A DNA stretch of 24,580 nucleotides from Candidatus Woesearchaeota archaeon (GCA_018302885.1 JAGVZC010000020.1:1-24580); one strand, 5' to 3'; positions 1 through 7,396 are shown, counted from the stretch's first letter. Notes: generated by a model from the sequence alone, not told the origin. Numbers and translations are program-made.

Positions 1-557
1 GCTTCAACATTTTCTTCAGTAACTTTCAATCCGGATAATTGTTTAGCCAATGCTTTTTTTATATCCTGATTTTCTCCCTGAACTTTTCTTGCAAATTTAT
101 CCCAGCCTTTTTTCAATAACTGATAATACCACATGTCCAATTCATGATCAAGAAATTCAACATCATTCGATGGATCATGACTTAGAGGTTCAACCGGATT
201 TCCATCCTTGTCAGTGCTTCCGCTTATATCAATAACATGAATAAAACCATCAGCCTGCCTTAAATCATCAAGGAACTGGTTTCCTTTACCTTTTCCTTCA
301 GAAGCACCTTCAACCAACCCTGCAACATCCATCATCTGAACAGGAATGAATCTCCTGTGATTAATGCAGAATCCCTCCCTTGGGTTGCATTGCTTGTTAA
401 ATTCCTTGTCAACGCAATCCACGGAAACAAATCCAATTCCGGAATTTGGTTTTATTGTTGTGAATGGATAATTAGCTATCTCAACTTCTGCCAATGTGCT
501 TGCTTTAAAGAAAGTACTTTTCCCCGAACTAGGCTTGCCTATTAATCCAATTAACAT
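1..557 (-). CDS. YchF/OBG-like GTPase, N-terminal part (truncated by window)
   Basis: The minus-strand reading frame runs from the ATG at 557 to the window edge without a stop, giving about 185 residues. Residues 7-14 form a P-loop (GKPSSGKS) followed by T15. Residues YPFTTIKPN match the switch I region of the OBG/YchF group, and DVAGLVEGAS is the switch II DxxG motif typical of that group. This part resembles the archaeal MJ1332-type branch of the TRAFAC OBG family, whose members usually carry a C-terminal TGS domain; that part would lie outside the window. Family members bind ATP or GTP and associate with ribosomes or RNA. The start is the first ATG ahead of the P-loop and lies in a CATATG palindrome. 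The call to an OBG-like P-loop NTPase is firm; the exact subfamily is less certain. Confidence 0.85.
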   Translation of the reverse strand, partial: MLIGLIGKPSSGKSTFFKASTLAEVEIANYPFTTIKPNSGIGFVSVDCVDKEFNKQCNPREGFCINHRRFIPVQMMDVAGLVEGASEGKGKGNQFLDDLRQADGFIHVIDISGSTDKDGNPVEPLSHDPSNDVEFLDHELDMWYYQLLKKGWDKFARKVQGENQDIKKALAKQLSGLKVTEENVE

Positions 558-610
558 ATGTTTGAAAGCGAGATATTGTTTAAAAGATTTTCTAGTTTTA
601 ATTATTTGAT

Positions 611-1237
611 TTAATTTATAACTTCTCTTTTAAAAATTGATGTATATGCATCCAAAAAAGCTCTTGATTCAACATCATTTGCCTTTATAACTACTGTATT
701 TTTTTCATAATTTATATCAAAATTGCCTTTAAGGGTAGCATACTGTGAACCATCTTCCAAGACTTTTCTAAAAATAGATTCTACGAAACCCTTATCAAAA
801 TCAGTGTCTTCTTCCAAAAGCCTGACAGTAAGATTAGTTCCATTACTTTCTAAATTCTTAATACCATAACCAGTTAAACTTAGTTTATCTGCTAACCTTG
901 ATAATGAATCATTAAACATTTTTTTAAAAAATAAGTATTCCTTATATTCAGTCAAAGATCCAAATCCTTTTTCTCTTGCCAAATCCTTTTTACGTTTATA
1001 ATAAGATCCAAATCCTTTTTCTCTTGCCAAATCCTTTTTACGTTTATAATAAGATCCAAATCCCTTTTTTCTTGCTAGATCCTTTTGATATTCAGTCAAA
1101 GATCCAAATCCTTTCAAATATATACAAGTGAGGGTATAAGATATGTGTAATCTTCTAGAAATATCTCTAACAGACAGCCCTCCTTTATTAAGATTTTGCA
1201 CCAATTTTATGATTTCATCAGGTTTTTTTTCTAACAT
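611..1237 (-). CDS. HTH protein with 16-aa tandem repeats and Pcc1-like C-terminal domain
   Basis: This 208-residue protein has three visible parts. Residues about 8-40 form a resolvase-like helix-turn-helix (GGLSVRDISRRLHIS). Residues 42-105 are four 16-residue units that begin KGFGS at residues 42, 58, 74 and 90 and mostly end in DLARK or DLARE. Residues about 108-208 have the predicted order strand, helix, strand, strand, helix, with VVIKANDVESRAFLDAY near the end. That order and the late ANDxxSRAFL pattern resemble Pcc1, the dimerising subunit of the KEOPS tRNA-modification complex. The Pcc1 resemblance is inference by eye; the HTH and repeats are directly visible. A TATA-like box at 1261-1268 lies about 25 nt upstream of the ATG, fitting a leaderless transcript. 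Other possibility: a DNA-binding regulator with an unrelated alpha-beta sensor domain. Confidence 0.6.
   Translation of the reverse strand: MLEKKPDEIIKLVQNLNKGGLSVRDISRRLHISYTLTCIYLKGFGSLTEYQKDLARKKGFGSYYKRKKDLAREKGFGSYYKRKKDLAREKGFGSLTEYKEYLFFKKMFNDSLSRLADKLSLTGYGIKNLESNGTNLTVRLLEEDTDFDKGFVESIFRKVLEDGSQYATLKGNFDINYEKNTVVIKANDVESRAFLDAYTSIFKREVIN
957..1100. repeat. 48-bp in-frame tandem repeat
   Basis: GATCC recurs at 957, 1005, 1053 and 1101, exactly 48 bp apart. Units 957-1004 and 1005-1052 are identical base for base. Unit 1053-1100 has diverged and ends in the same ATTCAGTCAAA that precedes the first unit. The array is wholly coding (minus strand) and encodes 16-residue KGFGS units. Identity of neighbouring units suggests recent duplication. 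Confidence 0.95.
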
Positions 1238-1260
1238 TTAAAATAATTAGAGATTATAGT

Positions 1261-1268
1261 TTATAAAT
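1261..1268 (-). promoter_or_regulatory. TATA box for the HTH-repeat gene
   Basis: A TTTATAAA core lies about 25 nt before the ATG at 1237, the spacing expected for archaeal leaderless transcription. A second TTTATAAAT lies further upstream near 1285-1294, so two start sites are possible. Confidence 0.4.
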
Positions 1269-1308
1269 ATTACTAAATGTTACCATTTATAAATTAAAAA
1301 TAAATATA

Positions 1309-1662
1309 CTATCTCTTCCAAAGTAAAATGATTAGTAAAACTATCCCAATGAAATTAAAGCTGTCTGCCAGATTAAAAACAGGAAAGAATCCAACATTTA
1401 TGAAATCACGAACATGCCCGAATAGAATCCTGTCCGTTGAATTGCCAATTATTCCTGAAATTAAAAAAATCAAGGGCAATCTTATTTTTTTATTCTTAAA
1501 ATAAAAGTAAATGCAAATAACCAAAGCAATCAAACTAAATATCAATAAAGGAACATTGAAATTCTTCAGGATTCCAAAGGCTGCGCCAGTATTTGTAACT
1601 GTAGTCAGAAAATGCTTGCTTATCTGGTCTGCTATAATCAATGCCAAAATCAGTATCCACAT
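1309..1662 (-). CDS. lspA: Lipoprotein signal peptidase (signal peptidase II), minimal form
   Basis: This 117-residue polytopic membrane protein carries the signature blocks of the LspA aspartic protease. TM1 contains the DxxSK motif (ADQISK). NTGAAFG follows at 24-30, then GxxGNxxDR at about 70-78, RDF with catalytic D86, and FNLADS with catalytic D100. LspA cleaves the signal peptide of lipid-modified prolipoproteins in the membrane. The protein is short for the family (usually 150-170 residues): the segment between TM1 and NTGAAFG, which makes the extracytoplasmic cradle, is nearly absent. Most archaea lack a recognised LspA, so its presence is noteworthy. The catalytic motifs make the family call secure; the substrate in this cell is unknown. 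It is divergent from the gene at 1700, with only 37 bp between starts. Confidence 0.92.
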   Translation of the reverse strand: MWILILALIIADQISKHFLTTVTNTGAAFGILKNFNVPLLIFSLIALVICIYFYFKNKKIRLPLIFLISGIIGNSTDRILFGHVRDFINVGFFPVFNLADSFNFIGIVLLIILLWKR

Positions 1663-1670
1663 AGAAAAAC

Positions 1671-1678
1671 TTTAAAAC
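1671..1678 (+). promoter_or_regulatory. TATA box for the 1700-5804 operon
   Basis: TTTAAAAC is centred about 26 nt before the ATG at 1700 and supports leaderless transcription of the three-gene operon. Confidence 0.4.
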
Positions 1679-1683
1679 TTCAG

Positions 1684-1696
1684 ATATTTAAATATA
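1684..1696 (-). promoter_or_regulatory. TATA box for lspA
   Basis: ATATTTAAATATA, which contains a perfect ATATTTAAATAT palindrome, is centred about 28 nt from the lspA ATG on the minus strand. The two divergent promoters therefore interleave within 37 bp. Confidence 0.4.
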
Positions 1697-1699
1697 ATC

Positions 1700-3295
1700 A
1701 TGGATTATGAGTATCTTGAAAATGAGGTGAAGAAAGGCAGGGATGAAAGGCAGATATTAAGGGATGAGATAGAAAAGACTTCCAATTCTGATTTAAAATC
1801 AAAATACAGGAAATTACTAGTCAGGAATATCAAGGAATTATCATACAATTTTTCAAAGAATGTTTATAAGATAAGCTATGACTCAATATCAGAGGGCCTT
1901 GAACCAATTTATTTCTGGATTCTTGATTTCTTCAAGGACAATGATCCTGCTGGATTGGGCATGACCGAGATTATAAAATACAAGGATGAGTATGATGCTT
2001 CTGTGGCTTCAGGGTATTTCAGCGACATAGGAACAAAAATGTCTGTTATGCAGGACAGGGCAATGAAAATAATGGCTACAATAAACACAGTCGTGAGATC
2101 AGTAATAAATCTTATCTATGATCTGAGGGAATTCAGCATAAGACTGGCTCATTATGATAATCTGCATTCTCCGACTTCTGCAGTAAGACAGGCAGCGAGA
2201 CTGGCATTGAAACAAGTTTGGATGGATCAGGTTGATATCAAAAAAAGCAGGGGTTCAATCAATGCGTTATCACAGCAGCTTGAATTTGTTACTTTAAGAG
2301 ATGCATTTTTGGCTGTTGATAAATTAGAAATAATAAATAAATTTGACCTGAATGAAAGGGTTAAAAGAATATTAAAGGCAAGATTGGAGGAATATATTGA
2401 ATGGGAAAAGAATTCTGAAACAGAATTGAGAAAAAGATACAACATAGAAAGATCTTATCTTAAGTCACAGGTTGCTTCTCTGAAACACTATACTGCGTGG
2501 GTCAAGCCATATCTTATTGCTGCTAAGAAATTAGAGAATACTTCATTTACAACAAAATTCGGCGGACCTTCTCCAAATTTAGTTAATGTATTTTCAAACA
2601 TGGAAATGCATCTTGTCTTGTTTGGTATGAAAGAATTCAAGCCAGAAGATGCCGCCAAGAGTTTTGCTAGCATGAAATTTGAAAGGGAATTTTATTCCTG
2701 CATAGAGGTTGACATTGTTTTTCGAACAGTGCCAAGGTCTTATCAGGGGCAGTATGGAACGCATTATATTCATTCAGGAAGGACTGATTTAAATTTCAAA
2801 TGTTATGCCCTGACTGATCAGGAAATTGAGGAAATTTATAAATTAAAGGAGCAGGAAGACATGGAATTAATAGAGGAAATGACTGGGACCTCGCTGAAAG
2901 AAATACAGGATGACATTGACAAATATTTAGAAGATGATGGTCAGTCTAAACTGAAAAAAATACATGGAAAAGAAAAATTAAGCCTTTTAAATGATATGAT
3001 GACAAGAGCATCAACATCAGAAGAAAAGAAAAGATATCAGAGAGAGATTGATAATGAGATAAGATTCATGAAACAAAGGAAAATTGATATATTTGCCTCC
3101 CCTTTTGGAAGTGTTACGAAAGGATTCAAACAGTCTGTTGAACCGTTCAGATATTTATTAAACATGTTTGGCTTTAAGCATATGATGCCCTCTCCGGAGA
3201 AATATATTAAGAAAGCAGCATTGGAGAAAGCAGAAGGCATGAATTATGCATTGTATGATATTTACAAGAAAGCCCATGGCATGGTAACATGGTAG
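1700..3295 (+). CDS. Unrecognised alpha-helical protein, first gene of three-gene operon
   Basis: I do not recognise this 531-residue protein. It looks largely alpha-helical and soluble, with no signal peptide or clear membrane segment. The N-terminal 60 residues and residues about 200-260 are charged and could form coiled coils. A central region around 300-375 is more mixed, with aromatic residues and patterns suggestive of strands. The last 100 residues are again basic and helical. The start is the first ATG, with a TATA-like box about 25 nt upstream. Its final codons overlap the next gene by 7 nt (ATGGTAG), so translation is probably coupled. Two genes downstream is an endonuclease-IV-like TIM-barrel protein, so this protein may be its partner. 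No function is assigned. Confidence 0.8.
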   Translation: MDYEYLENEVKKGRDERQILRDEIEKTSNSDLKSKYRKLLVRNIKELSYNFSKNVYKISYDSISEGLEPIYFWILDFFKDNDPAGLGMTEIIKYKDEYDASVASGYFSDIGTKMSVMQDRAMKIMATINTVVRSVINLIYDLREFSIRLAHYDNLHSPTSAVRQAARLALKQVWMDQVDIKKSRGSINALSQQLEFVTLRDAFLAVDKLEIINKFDLNERVKRILKARLEEYIEWEKNSETELRKRYNIERSYLKSQVASLKHYTAWVKPYLIAAKKLENTSFTTKFGGPSPNLVNVFSNMEMHLVLFGMKEFKPEDAAKSFASMKFEREFYSCIEVDIVFRTVPRSYQGQYGTHYIHSGRTDLNFKCYALTDQEIEEIYKLKEQEDMELIEEMTGTSLKEIQDDIDKYLEDDGQSKLKKIHGKEKLSLLNDMMTRASTSEEKKRYQREIDNEIRFMKQRKIDIFASPFGSVTKGFKQSVEPFRYLLNMFGFKHMMPSPEKYIKKAALEKAEGMNYALYDIYKKAHGMVTW

Positions 3296-3882
3296 ATTTA
3301 AAAGAGATACAGGGAATTCTGAGAAAAACCAGCAGTAATAAGGATAAATTAATTTATCTTAAAAAATTACTTGAAGAAACAAATGACAAGAATTTACAAA
3401 AGCAAATAAAGGAAATCATAGAAGATATAAAAGAGCTTGAAAGCGTTGCACAGATAGAGACAAGAGGAAGGGTTGAATGGAGCATTCCTGATGAAGAACA
3501 GGGAGAAGAAAGAACCTTGGAAAGACAGGTTGCATTCATTCCACTGCCCGAGGAAGAGAAGAAAGAAGAGAAAAAAATAGAATATGGGCTGCAGTCAAAT
3601 ACTGATTTTTATCAGGGAAGAAAAGTTGAGGATTCTGGCTTGAGGTATGAGGGAGCAAACAGAAGAATTGATATTAATGAAGGAAAATCTTTTATATCTG
3701 GAAATGAAAGTCTTATAGAGAGAAGGGCAAGCGAGCAGTTCATGGGAAAAGATATTAGAGAACCAGGTGATGAAGTAATATCTGATCTTGGAAGATATGA
3801 AACTTCAAATCAGGAGTCAAGGGGTTATGCTTCAGTATCAGAGGAAGTTCATGAAAAAGAAAGGAAGAAACCAAGATGGTAG
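3289..3882 (+). CDS. Unrecognised acidic protein, second gene of three-gene operon
   Basis: This 197-residue protein is of unknown family. Residues about 3-50 are heptad-like and charged, probably a coiled coil. The rest is rich in Glu, Arg, Ser and Gly with few hydrophobic clusters and is probably disordered. The protein ends KKPRW. It starts inside the end of the preceding gene and overlaps the following gene by another 7 nt, with the same ATGGTAG sequence at both junctions. Its size, disorder and position between two larger genes suggest an adaptor or linker subunit, which is inference only. No membrane segment or signal peptide is seen. Confidence 0.75.
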   Translation: MVDLKEIQGILRKTSSNKDKLIYLKKLLEETNDKNLQKQIKEIIEDIKELESVAQIETRGRVEWSIPDEEQGEERTLERQVAFIPLPEEEKKEEKKIEYGLQSNTDFYQGRKVEDSGLRYEGANRRIDINEGKSFISGNESLIERRASEQFMGKDIREPGDEVISDLGRYETSNQESRGYASVSEEVHEKERKKPRW

Positions 3883-5804
3883 ACACATTCACTAATTCAT
3901 ACAGAACAAACAACGAGAGGGAGTTTTATGTAGAAAGCGGCATGCTGGGTGCTACTACATCTCCCCAAACAGCAAATCAAATTCAGGAAGCAAGTTCAAG
4001 ACTGAATGCAGGCGTGAAGCATATTGAGTTGGAGTTAATTTCCCCAGAATTATTTGACTCTGTTCCTAAACAGCATTTTGAAGAGTTAAAAAGAATGTCT
4101 GAATTGACTGGTTCACATATTAATATTCATGCTCCAGCACAAATGGATCTAGCAGGTTTTGCAAAAGAAGGATGGAGTGAAGGTAAAAGAAAGGAAGTTG
4201 AAGAGAGCATGAAACACATGATTGATCGGGGCGCTGATTTGGGGGCTGGCACCGTTGTAAACTTTCATTCTTCCGGCGGTATTCCTGCCTTTGAATGGCA
4301 GAAGGAAAAAGCATTTGGTGAAACAGAAATTCCTCCTGAGGGAAAAAGAAAAGTTTTTGTCATTGATCAGGCTGATTCAAGGCATCAGATTGCCCCCTTG
4401 GAATATGAGGAGAGAGAATATTTTGGCGGACAGAAAATATGGAGTCCAGAAGAGAGAAGGAAAATGCTTAACAAATCAACATGGGATCAGGAAAAACTGC
4501 AATTATTCAATTATGAAAAAGAAAAGGCAGAGATTAATGACAGGTTGCGTATGGTTGATGTTCAGCTTAAACCTCTTATTGGGGACTATGAAAAATTAAA
4601 TGAAGAAAATTTAAAAAAAGCTCAGGAGATTTTAACAAAACAAGAAAGGGAAAAGTTAGATATGCTTATTAAACAAAGAGAAGTTATGATTGGTCATGTT
4701 GATGAACTTAATACGCATATGGACACTCAACTGCAGGATTTGCATGATAAATTTTCAAGATTTGCCCCAAAAAAGGAAAGAGATTTATTTGTAAAGGAGT
4801 ATGATAAGAAATTTGGCGATTTAATTGATTTTTCCAAGAAAGAATTGCAATATAGTAAAGATCAAAAAGGTTTGGTAGAAAAATATGGTAAAAATAGAAG
4901 AGAGGAATTAATGGGTGAGTTAAAAAAACTTGATAGTAAATATGGCGAATCTTTTATGAAAGATTTAAGGGATGAGGGGAAAGAACAGAAAAGAAGACAG
5001 AATTTTCTTAATATAATTCAAAGCATGCCAACCCCCAACAGGTATATTTCAACTGATGAATTTGCAAAGGATAAGCTTTCAGAAACTGTTTCAAACTCTG
5101 CAATTTATGCTTATAATAAATACAAAGACAAGGCTCCAGTCATTGCTGTTGAAAATGTATTTCCTGACTGGACTTTAGGAAGAGCTGATTCCTTGAGAGA
5201 AGCTGTTGAAAAATCAAGGGAATTATTTGCTGACAAATTAGTCAAGGATAAAAAAGTGTCAAGAAGCAAGGCTGAAGAAATTTCCAAGAAATTGATTGGC
5301 GCCACATGGGATGTAGGGCATATTACTCAATTGAGAAAATTTGGTTATAGTGATAAAGACATTGCAAGAGAAGCAGAAAGAATTGCTCCTGTTGTAAAGC
5401 ACATTCATGTCACTGATAATTTTGGCTTCAGTGATTCGCACCTTGCTCCGGGACAGGGAACTGTTCCCATAAAAGAGCAGCTTAAAAAATTAAGGGAAGG
5501 TTTGGGTGATGAATATGGGAAAGTTGCCCACATAGTTGAATCAGGAGGATTTGCATCACAATTCAAGCAATCACCAAGGTTGTATGAACTTGAATATTTT
5601 AATTCACCATTGTATGAAATGAAGGCAGGACCTTTCTGGAAAGATGTTGCTTATACTCATGCTGAATACAGCATGGGATACGGAATTATGTTTCCAGAGA
5701 AGCACTTTGACTTGTATGGCGCTGGATTTTCAGGGTTACCACAAGAATTAGGAGGTAATGTTCCTGGAGACAAGTCAAGATTTGCAGGAACTCCAAACCA
5801 ATAA
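3876..5804 (+). CDS. Endonuclease IV-like TIM-barrel protein with large coiled-coil insertion
   Basis: This 642-residue protein belongs by motif to the AP endonuclease 2/xylose isomerase-like TIM-barrel superfamily. Every position matching the nine trinuclear-zinc ligands of endonuclease IV (Nfo) can be picked out in order: H85 (HINIHAP), H131 (VVNFHSS), E426 (AVENVF), D479 and H482 (WDVGH), H511 (HIHVTD), D520 and H522 (SDSHLAPGQG), and E555 (IVESGG). The DxxH and DxH spacings match Nfo. Sugar epimerases of the fold normally keep only about four of these. Between H131 and E426 lies an insertion of roughly 260 residues (about 145-405), charged and coiled-coil-like, where Nfo has some 35 residues. 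Residues after about 560 form an extra C-terminal tail. A role in abasic-site or other phosphodiester processing is plausible but inferred. It is the last gene of the operon begun at 1700. Confidence 0.8.
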   Translation: MVDTFTNSYRTNNEREFYVESGMLGATTSPQTANQIQEASSRLNAGVKHIELELISPELFDSVPKQHFEELKRMSELTGSHINIHAPAQMDLAGFAKEGWSEGKRKEVEESMKHMIDRGADLGAGTVVNFHSSGGIPAFEWQKEKAFGETEIPPEGKRKVFVIDQADSRHQIAPLEYEEREYFGGQKIWSPEERRKMLNKSTWDQEKLQLFNYEKEKAEINDRLRMVDVQLKPLIGDYEKLNEENLKKAQEILTKQEREKLDMLIKQREVMIGHVDELNTHMDTQLQDLHDKFSRFAPKKERDLFVKEYDKKFGDLIDFSKKELQYSKDQKGLVEKYGKNRREELMGELKKLDSKYGESFMKDLRDEGKEQKRRQNFLNIIQSMPTPNRYISTDEFAKDKLSETVSNSAIYAYNKYKDKAPVIAVENVFPDWTLGRADSLREAVEKSRELFADKLVKDKKVSRSKAEEISKKLIGATWDVGHITQLRKFGYSDKDIAREAERIAPVVKHIHVTDNFGFSDSHLAPGQGTVPIKEQLKKLREGLGDEYGKVAHIVESGGFASQFKQSPRLYELEYFNSPLYEMKAGPFWKDVAYTHAEYSMGYGIMFPEKHFDLYGAGFSGLPQELGGNVPGDKSRFAGTPNQ

Positions 5805-5806
5805 AA

Positions 5807-5872
5807 ATGAAAGATCAAAAAAATTCGGGATATTTTGGATTTCTTGGTTTTTTAGGATTTCAGGTAATTTAA
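5807..5872 (+). CDS. Possible 21-aa micro-ORF with FLGFLGF motif
   Basis: An ATG begins two bases after the stop of the preceding gene and opens 21 codons encoding a peptide with the repeated Gly-Phe-Leu pattern GFLGFLGF. Such repeats occur in small membrane-associated bacterial and archaeal proteins. Translation could be coupled to the preceding gene. With only 21 codons it may be chance, and no separate ribosome binding site is visible. Confidence 0.25.
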   Translation: MKDQKNSGYFGFLGFLGFQVI

Positions 5873-5916
5873 AAGAAATAAAAAGATTAATAAATAATCA
5901 AAAATATATATTATAA

Positions 5917-5924
5917 GAGGTGAT
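5917..5924 (+). promoter_or_regulatory. Shine-Dalgarno site setting a TTG start
   Basis: GAGGTGAT is complementary to the 3' end of archaeal 16S rRNA and lies 6 nt before the TTG at 5931. It supports TTG as the start of the MNT-HEPN gene. Confidence 0.75.
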
Positions 5925-5930
5925 TGTATT

Positions 5931-6692
5931 TTGGAAGAAAATTATAAAATAGCTTATGATTTTGCAGTTGAGGCTTATAAGAAATTTCAGAATATAGTCA
6001 AATCCATAGTTCTTTTTGGAAGCGTTGCAAAAGATCTGAAAAAACAAAACGACATTGACATAATAATCTTCATTGATGACTGCACTATCCAATGGGATGA
6101 AGAATTAATTTCATGGTACAGGGAAGAACTTGAAAAAATAGTTGCTATGAATAAAAATTGGGATAAACTGCACATCAATACTGTTACATTGTCTGTATTC
6201 TGGGATGAATTCAAGGCAGGAGAGCCGGTTGCAATCAATATTGTAAGATATGGCAAGTCTTTGATTGATTTTGGAGGATTTTTTGATCCTTTAAAAATGC
6301 TACTAGCCAAGGGAAAAATAAAACCTTCAGCAGAAGCAATTTACAATGCATTAAGAAGGGCTCCGCATCATTTGGCAAGAGCAAGATATGGCTTATATTT
6401 GGCTGTTGATTCTCTTTATTGGGCAATGGTTGACAGTTCTCATGCAGCTTTGATGATAGCAAATAAGGTTGCACCTTCACCAGAGCATATTCCTGAAATG
6501 CTTGAAGAATATTTTGTAAAGAAAAAAATGCTGAATGGAAAATATGTCAAGTTATACAGAGAAATTTATGGGGTAGTTCATTCATTAAGCAAATCTGACA
6601 TCAATGTTCCTTCAAAAAAAATAGATGAATATCAAAAAGAAGTTGATAAATTCGTCGGTGAAATGGCTAATATTGTAAAAAAATTAGAATAA
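5931..6692 (+). CDS. Nucleotidyltransferase-HEPN fusion protein
   Basis: This is a 253-residue two-domain protein. Residues about 20-120 are a minimal nucleotidyltransferase with the GS...DxD signature: FGS at 29-31, then D41 and D43. The C-terminal half (about 130-253) is helical and contains R210-x6-H217 (YREIYGVVH), the Rx4-6H motif of HEPN ribonucleases. MNT and HEPN proteins usually form two-gene toxin-antitoxin pairs, in which the MNT enzyme AMPylates and neutralises the HEPN RNase. Here both are in one chain. Family alternatives are other NTase-HEPN fusions of unknown substrate. The TTG start is supported by a strong Shine-Dalgarno site. No separate toxin or antitoxin gene lies next to it. 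Confidence 0.8.
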   Translation: MEENYKIAYDFAVEAYKKFQNIVKSIVLFGSVAKDLKKQNDIDIIIFIDDCTIQWDEELISWYREELEKIVAMNKNWDKLHINTVTLSVFWDEFKAGEPVAINIVRYGKSLIDFGGFFDPLKMLLAKGKIKPSAEAIYNALRRAPHHLARARYGLYLAVDSLYWAMVDSSHAALMIANKVAPSPEHIPEMLEEYFVKKKMLNGKYVKLYREIYGVVHSLSKSDINVPSKKIDEYQKEVDKFVGEMANIVKKLE

Positions 6693-6705
6693 AAAAAGAA
6701 AAAAG
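6691..6705 (-). terminator. U-rich terminator after the orphan gene at 6707
   Basis: Read on the minus strand, two T-runs separated by a single C follow directly after the stop codon. This is the kind of U-tract at which archaeal RNA polymerase and aCPSF1 end transcripts. Confidence 0.5.
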
Positions 6706-6706
6706 T

Positions 6707-7396
6707 TTATGCAGCTTTAGCTTTCTTTTGTGCTTCCTGCATTTGTCTTTCAATTGTTAATGTTCTGCCGTATAGAGATGCTCCTTTAATGACATCTTCC
6801 ATAACTTCTTTTAATTTTTCTGAGTTAATACTATATTTTACTTCATCTCCATCTTTAGTTTCTGTTAAATATTTGCTTGCTGCTTTTCTTAATTCTAAGT
6901 TTTTATACCCTTCTACTGAGCCTCTTGCTTCAAATGCATATGGCAATCTCATTTTATAAATTTCTTCTCTTTCTATTCCATCTACTTCATCTTGAGTAAC
7001 TTCTGGAGTTTTTAATATATCAGTTAGATAATTTGCTAAAATGATTGAAGCTGTTGCTTTGTTTTTTGCTTGTCTTAAATTATTATTTATTTTTGATTCA
7101 ATATCTTTTGCAATTTTTCCTTTTCCTTCTTTATATAAATCCTGAATACTTTGAGCGAAATTATCTCTATGACCTTCAATTTGCATATAAGCATATATTG
7201 GATCTCTTGTAAGTTCTTTTATCACTCTTTCATGATTTTCACCATTCTTTTCTTGACTTATCATTTGAGCTGCTATATCATAAAGATTAGATTGTTCTTC
7301 TATTGATTTAGATTTGCCTAAATTTTTTAGAATCTCAGTTTCACCAGATAAATCTAATAACATCTGTTCTAGTGTTGGTTGATTTTCGTTTGTCAT
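6707..7396 (-). CDS. Unrecognised helical hypothetical protein
   Basis: I do not recognise this 229-residue protein. It is hydrophilic and strongly alpha-helical by composition, with many Glu, Lys, Gln and Asn residues. It has no cysteine motif, signal peptide or membrane segment. The C-terminus is a charged helix rich in Gln, Lys and Ala. The gene stands alone: a TATA box (7459-7468), a perfect inverted repeat near the expected transcription start, and a T-rich terminator enclose it, so it is probably a monocistronic, regulated unit. Its codons end more uniformly in A/T than those of ppsA next door, which may indicate a different evolutionary history. Confidence 0.75.
   Translation of the reverse strand: MTNENQPTLEQMLLDLSGETEILKNLGKSKSIEEQSNLYDIAAQMISQEKNGENHERVIKELTRDPIYAYMQIEGHRDNFAQSIQDLYKEGKGKIAKDIESKINNNLRQAKNKATASIILANYLTDILKTPEVTQDEVDGIEREEIYKMRLPYAFEARGSVEGYKNLELRKAASKYLTETKDGDEVKYSINSEKLKEVMEDVIKGASLYGRTLTIERQMQEAQKKAKAA

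Noticed and set aside
957..1115. Regular 48-bp repeat that could be taken for a CRISPR array
   Set aside because: There are no unique spacers: the repeats are directly adjacent, in frame and fully coding, so this is a protein repeat.
1268..1285. Resemblance of the spacer upstream of the HTH-repeat gene to the TTACTA operator at 7435
   Set aside because: Only TTACTA and a loose GTTAC are shared and no dyad is present at 1268-1285, so a common regulator cannot be supported.
4291..4599. 102-residue frame in another register inside the endonuclease IV-like gene
   Set aside because: It overlaps a gene with clear motifs, is very Lys/Arg-rich and has no start signal, so it is a shadow frame.
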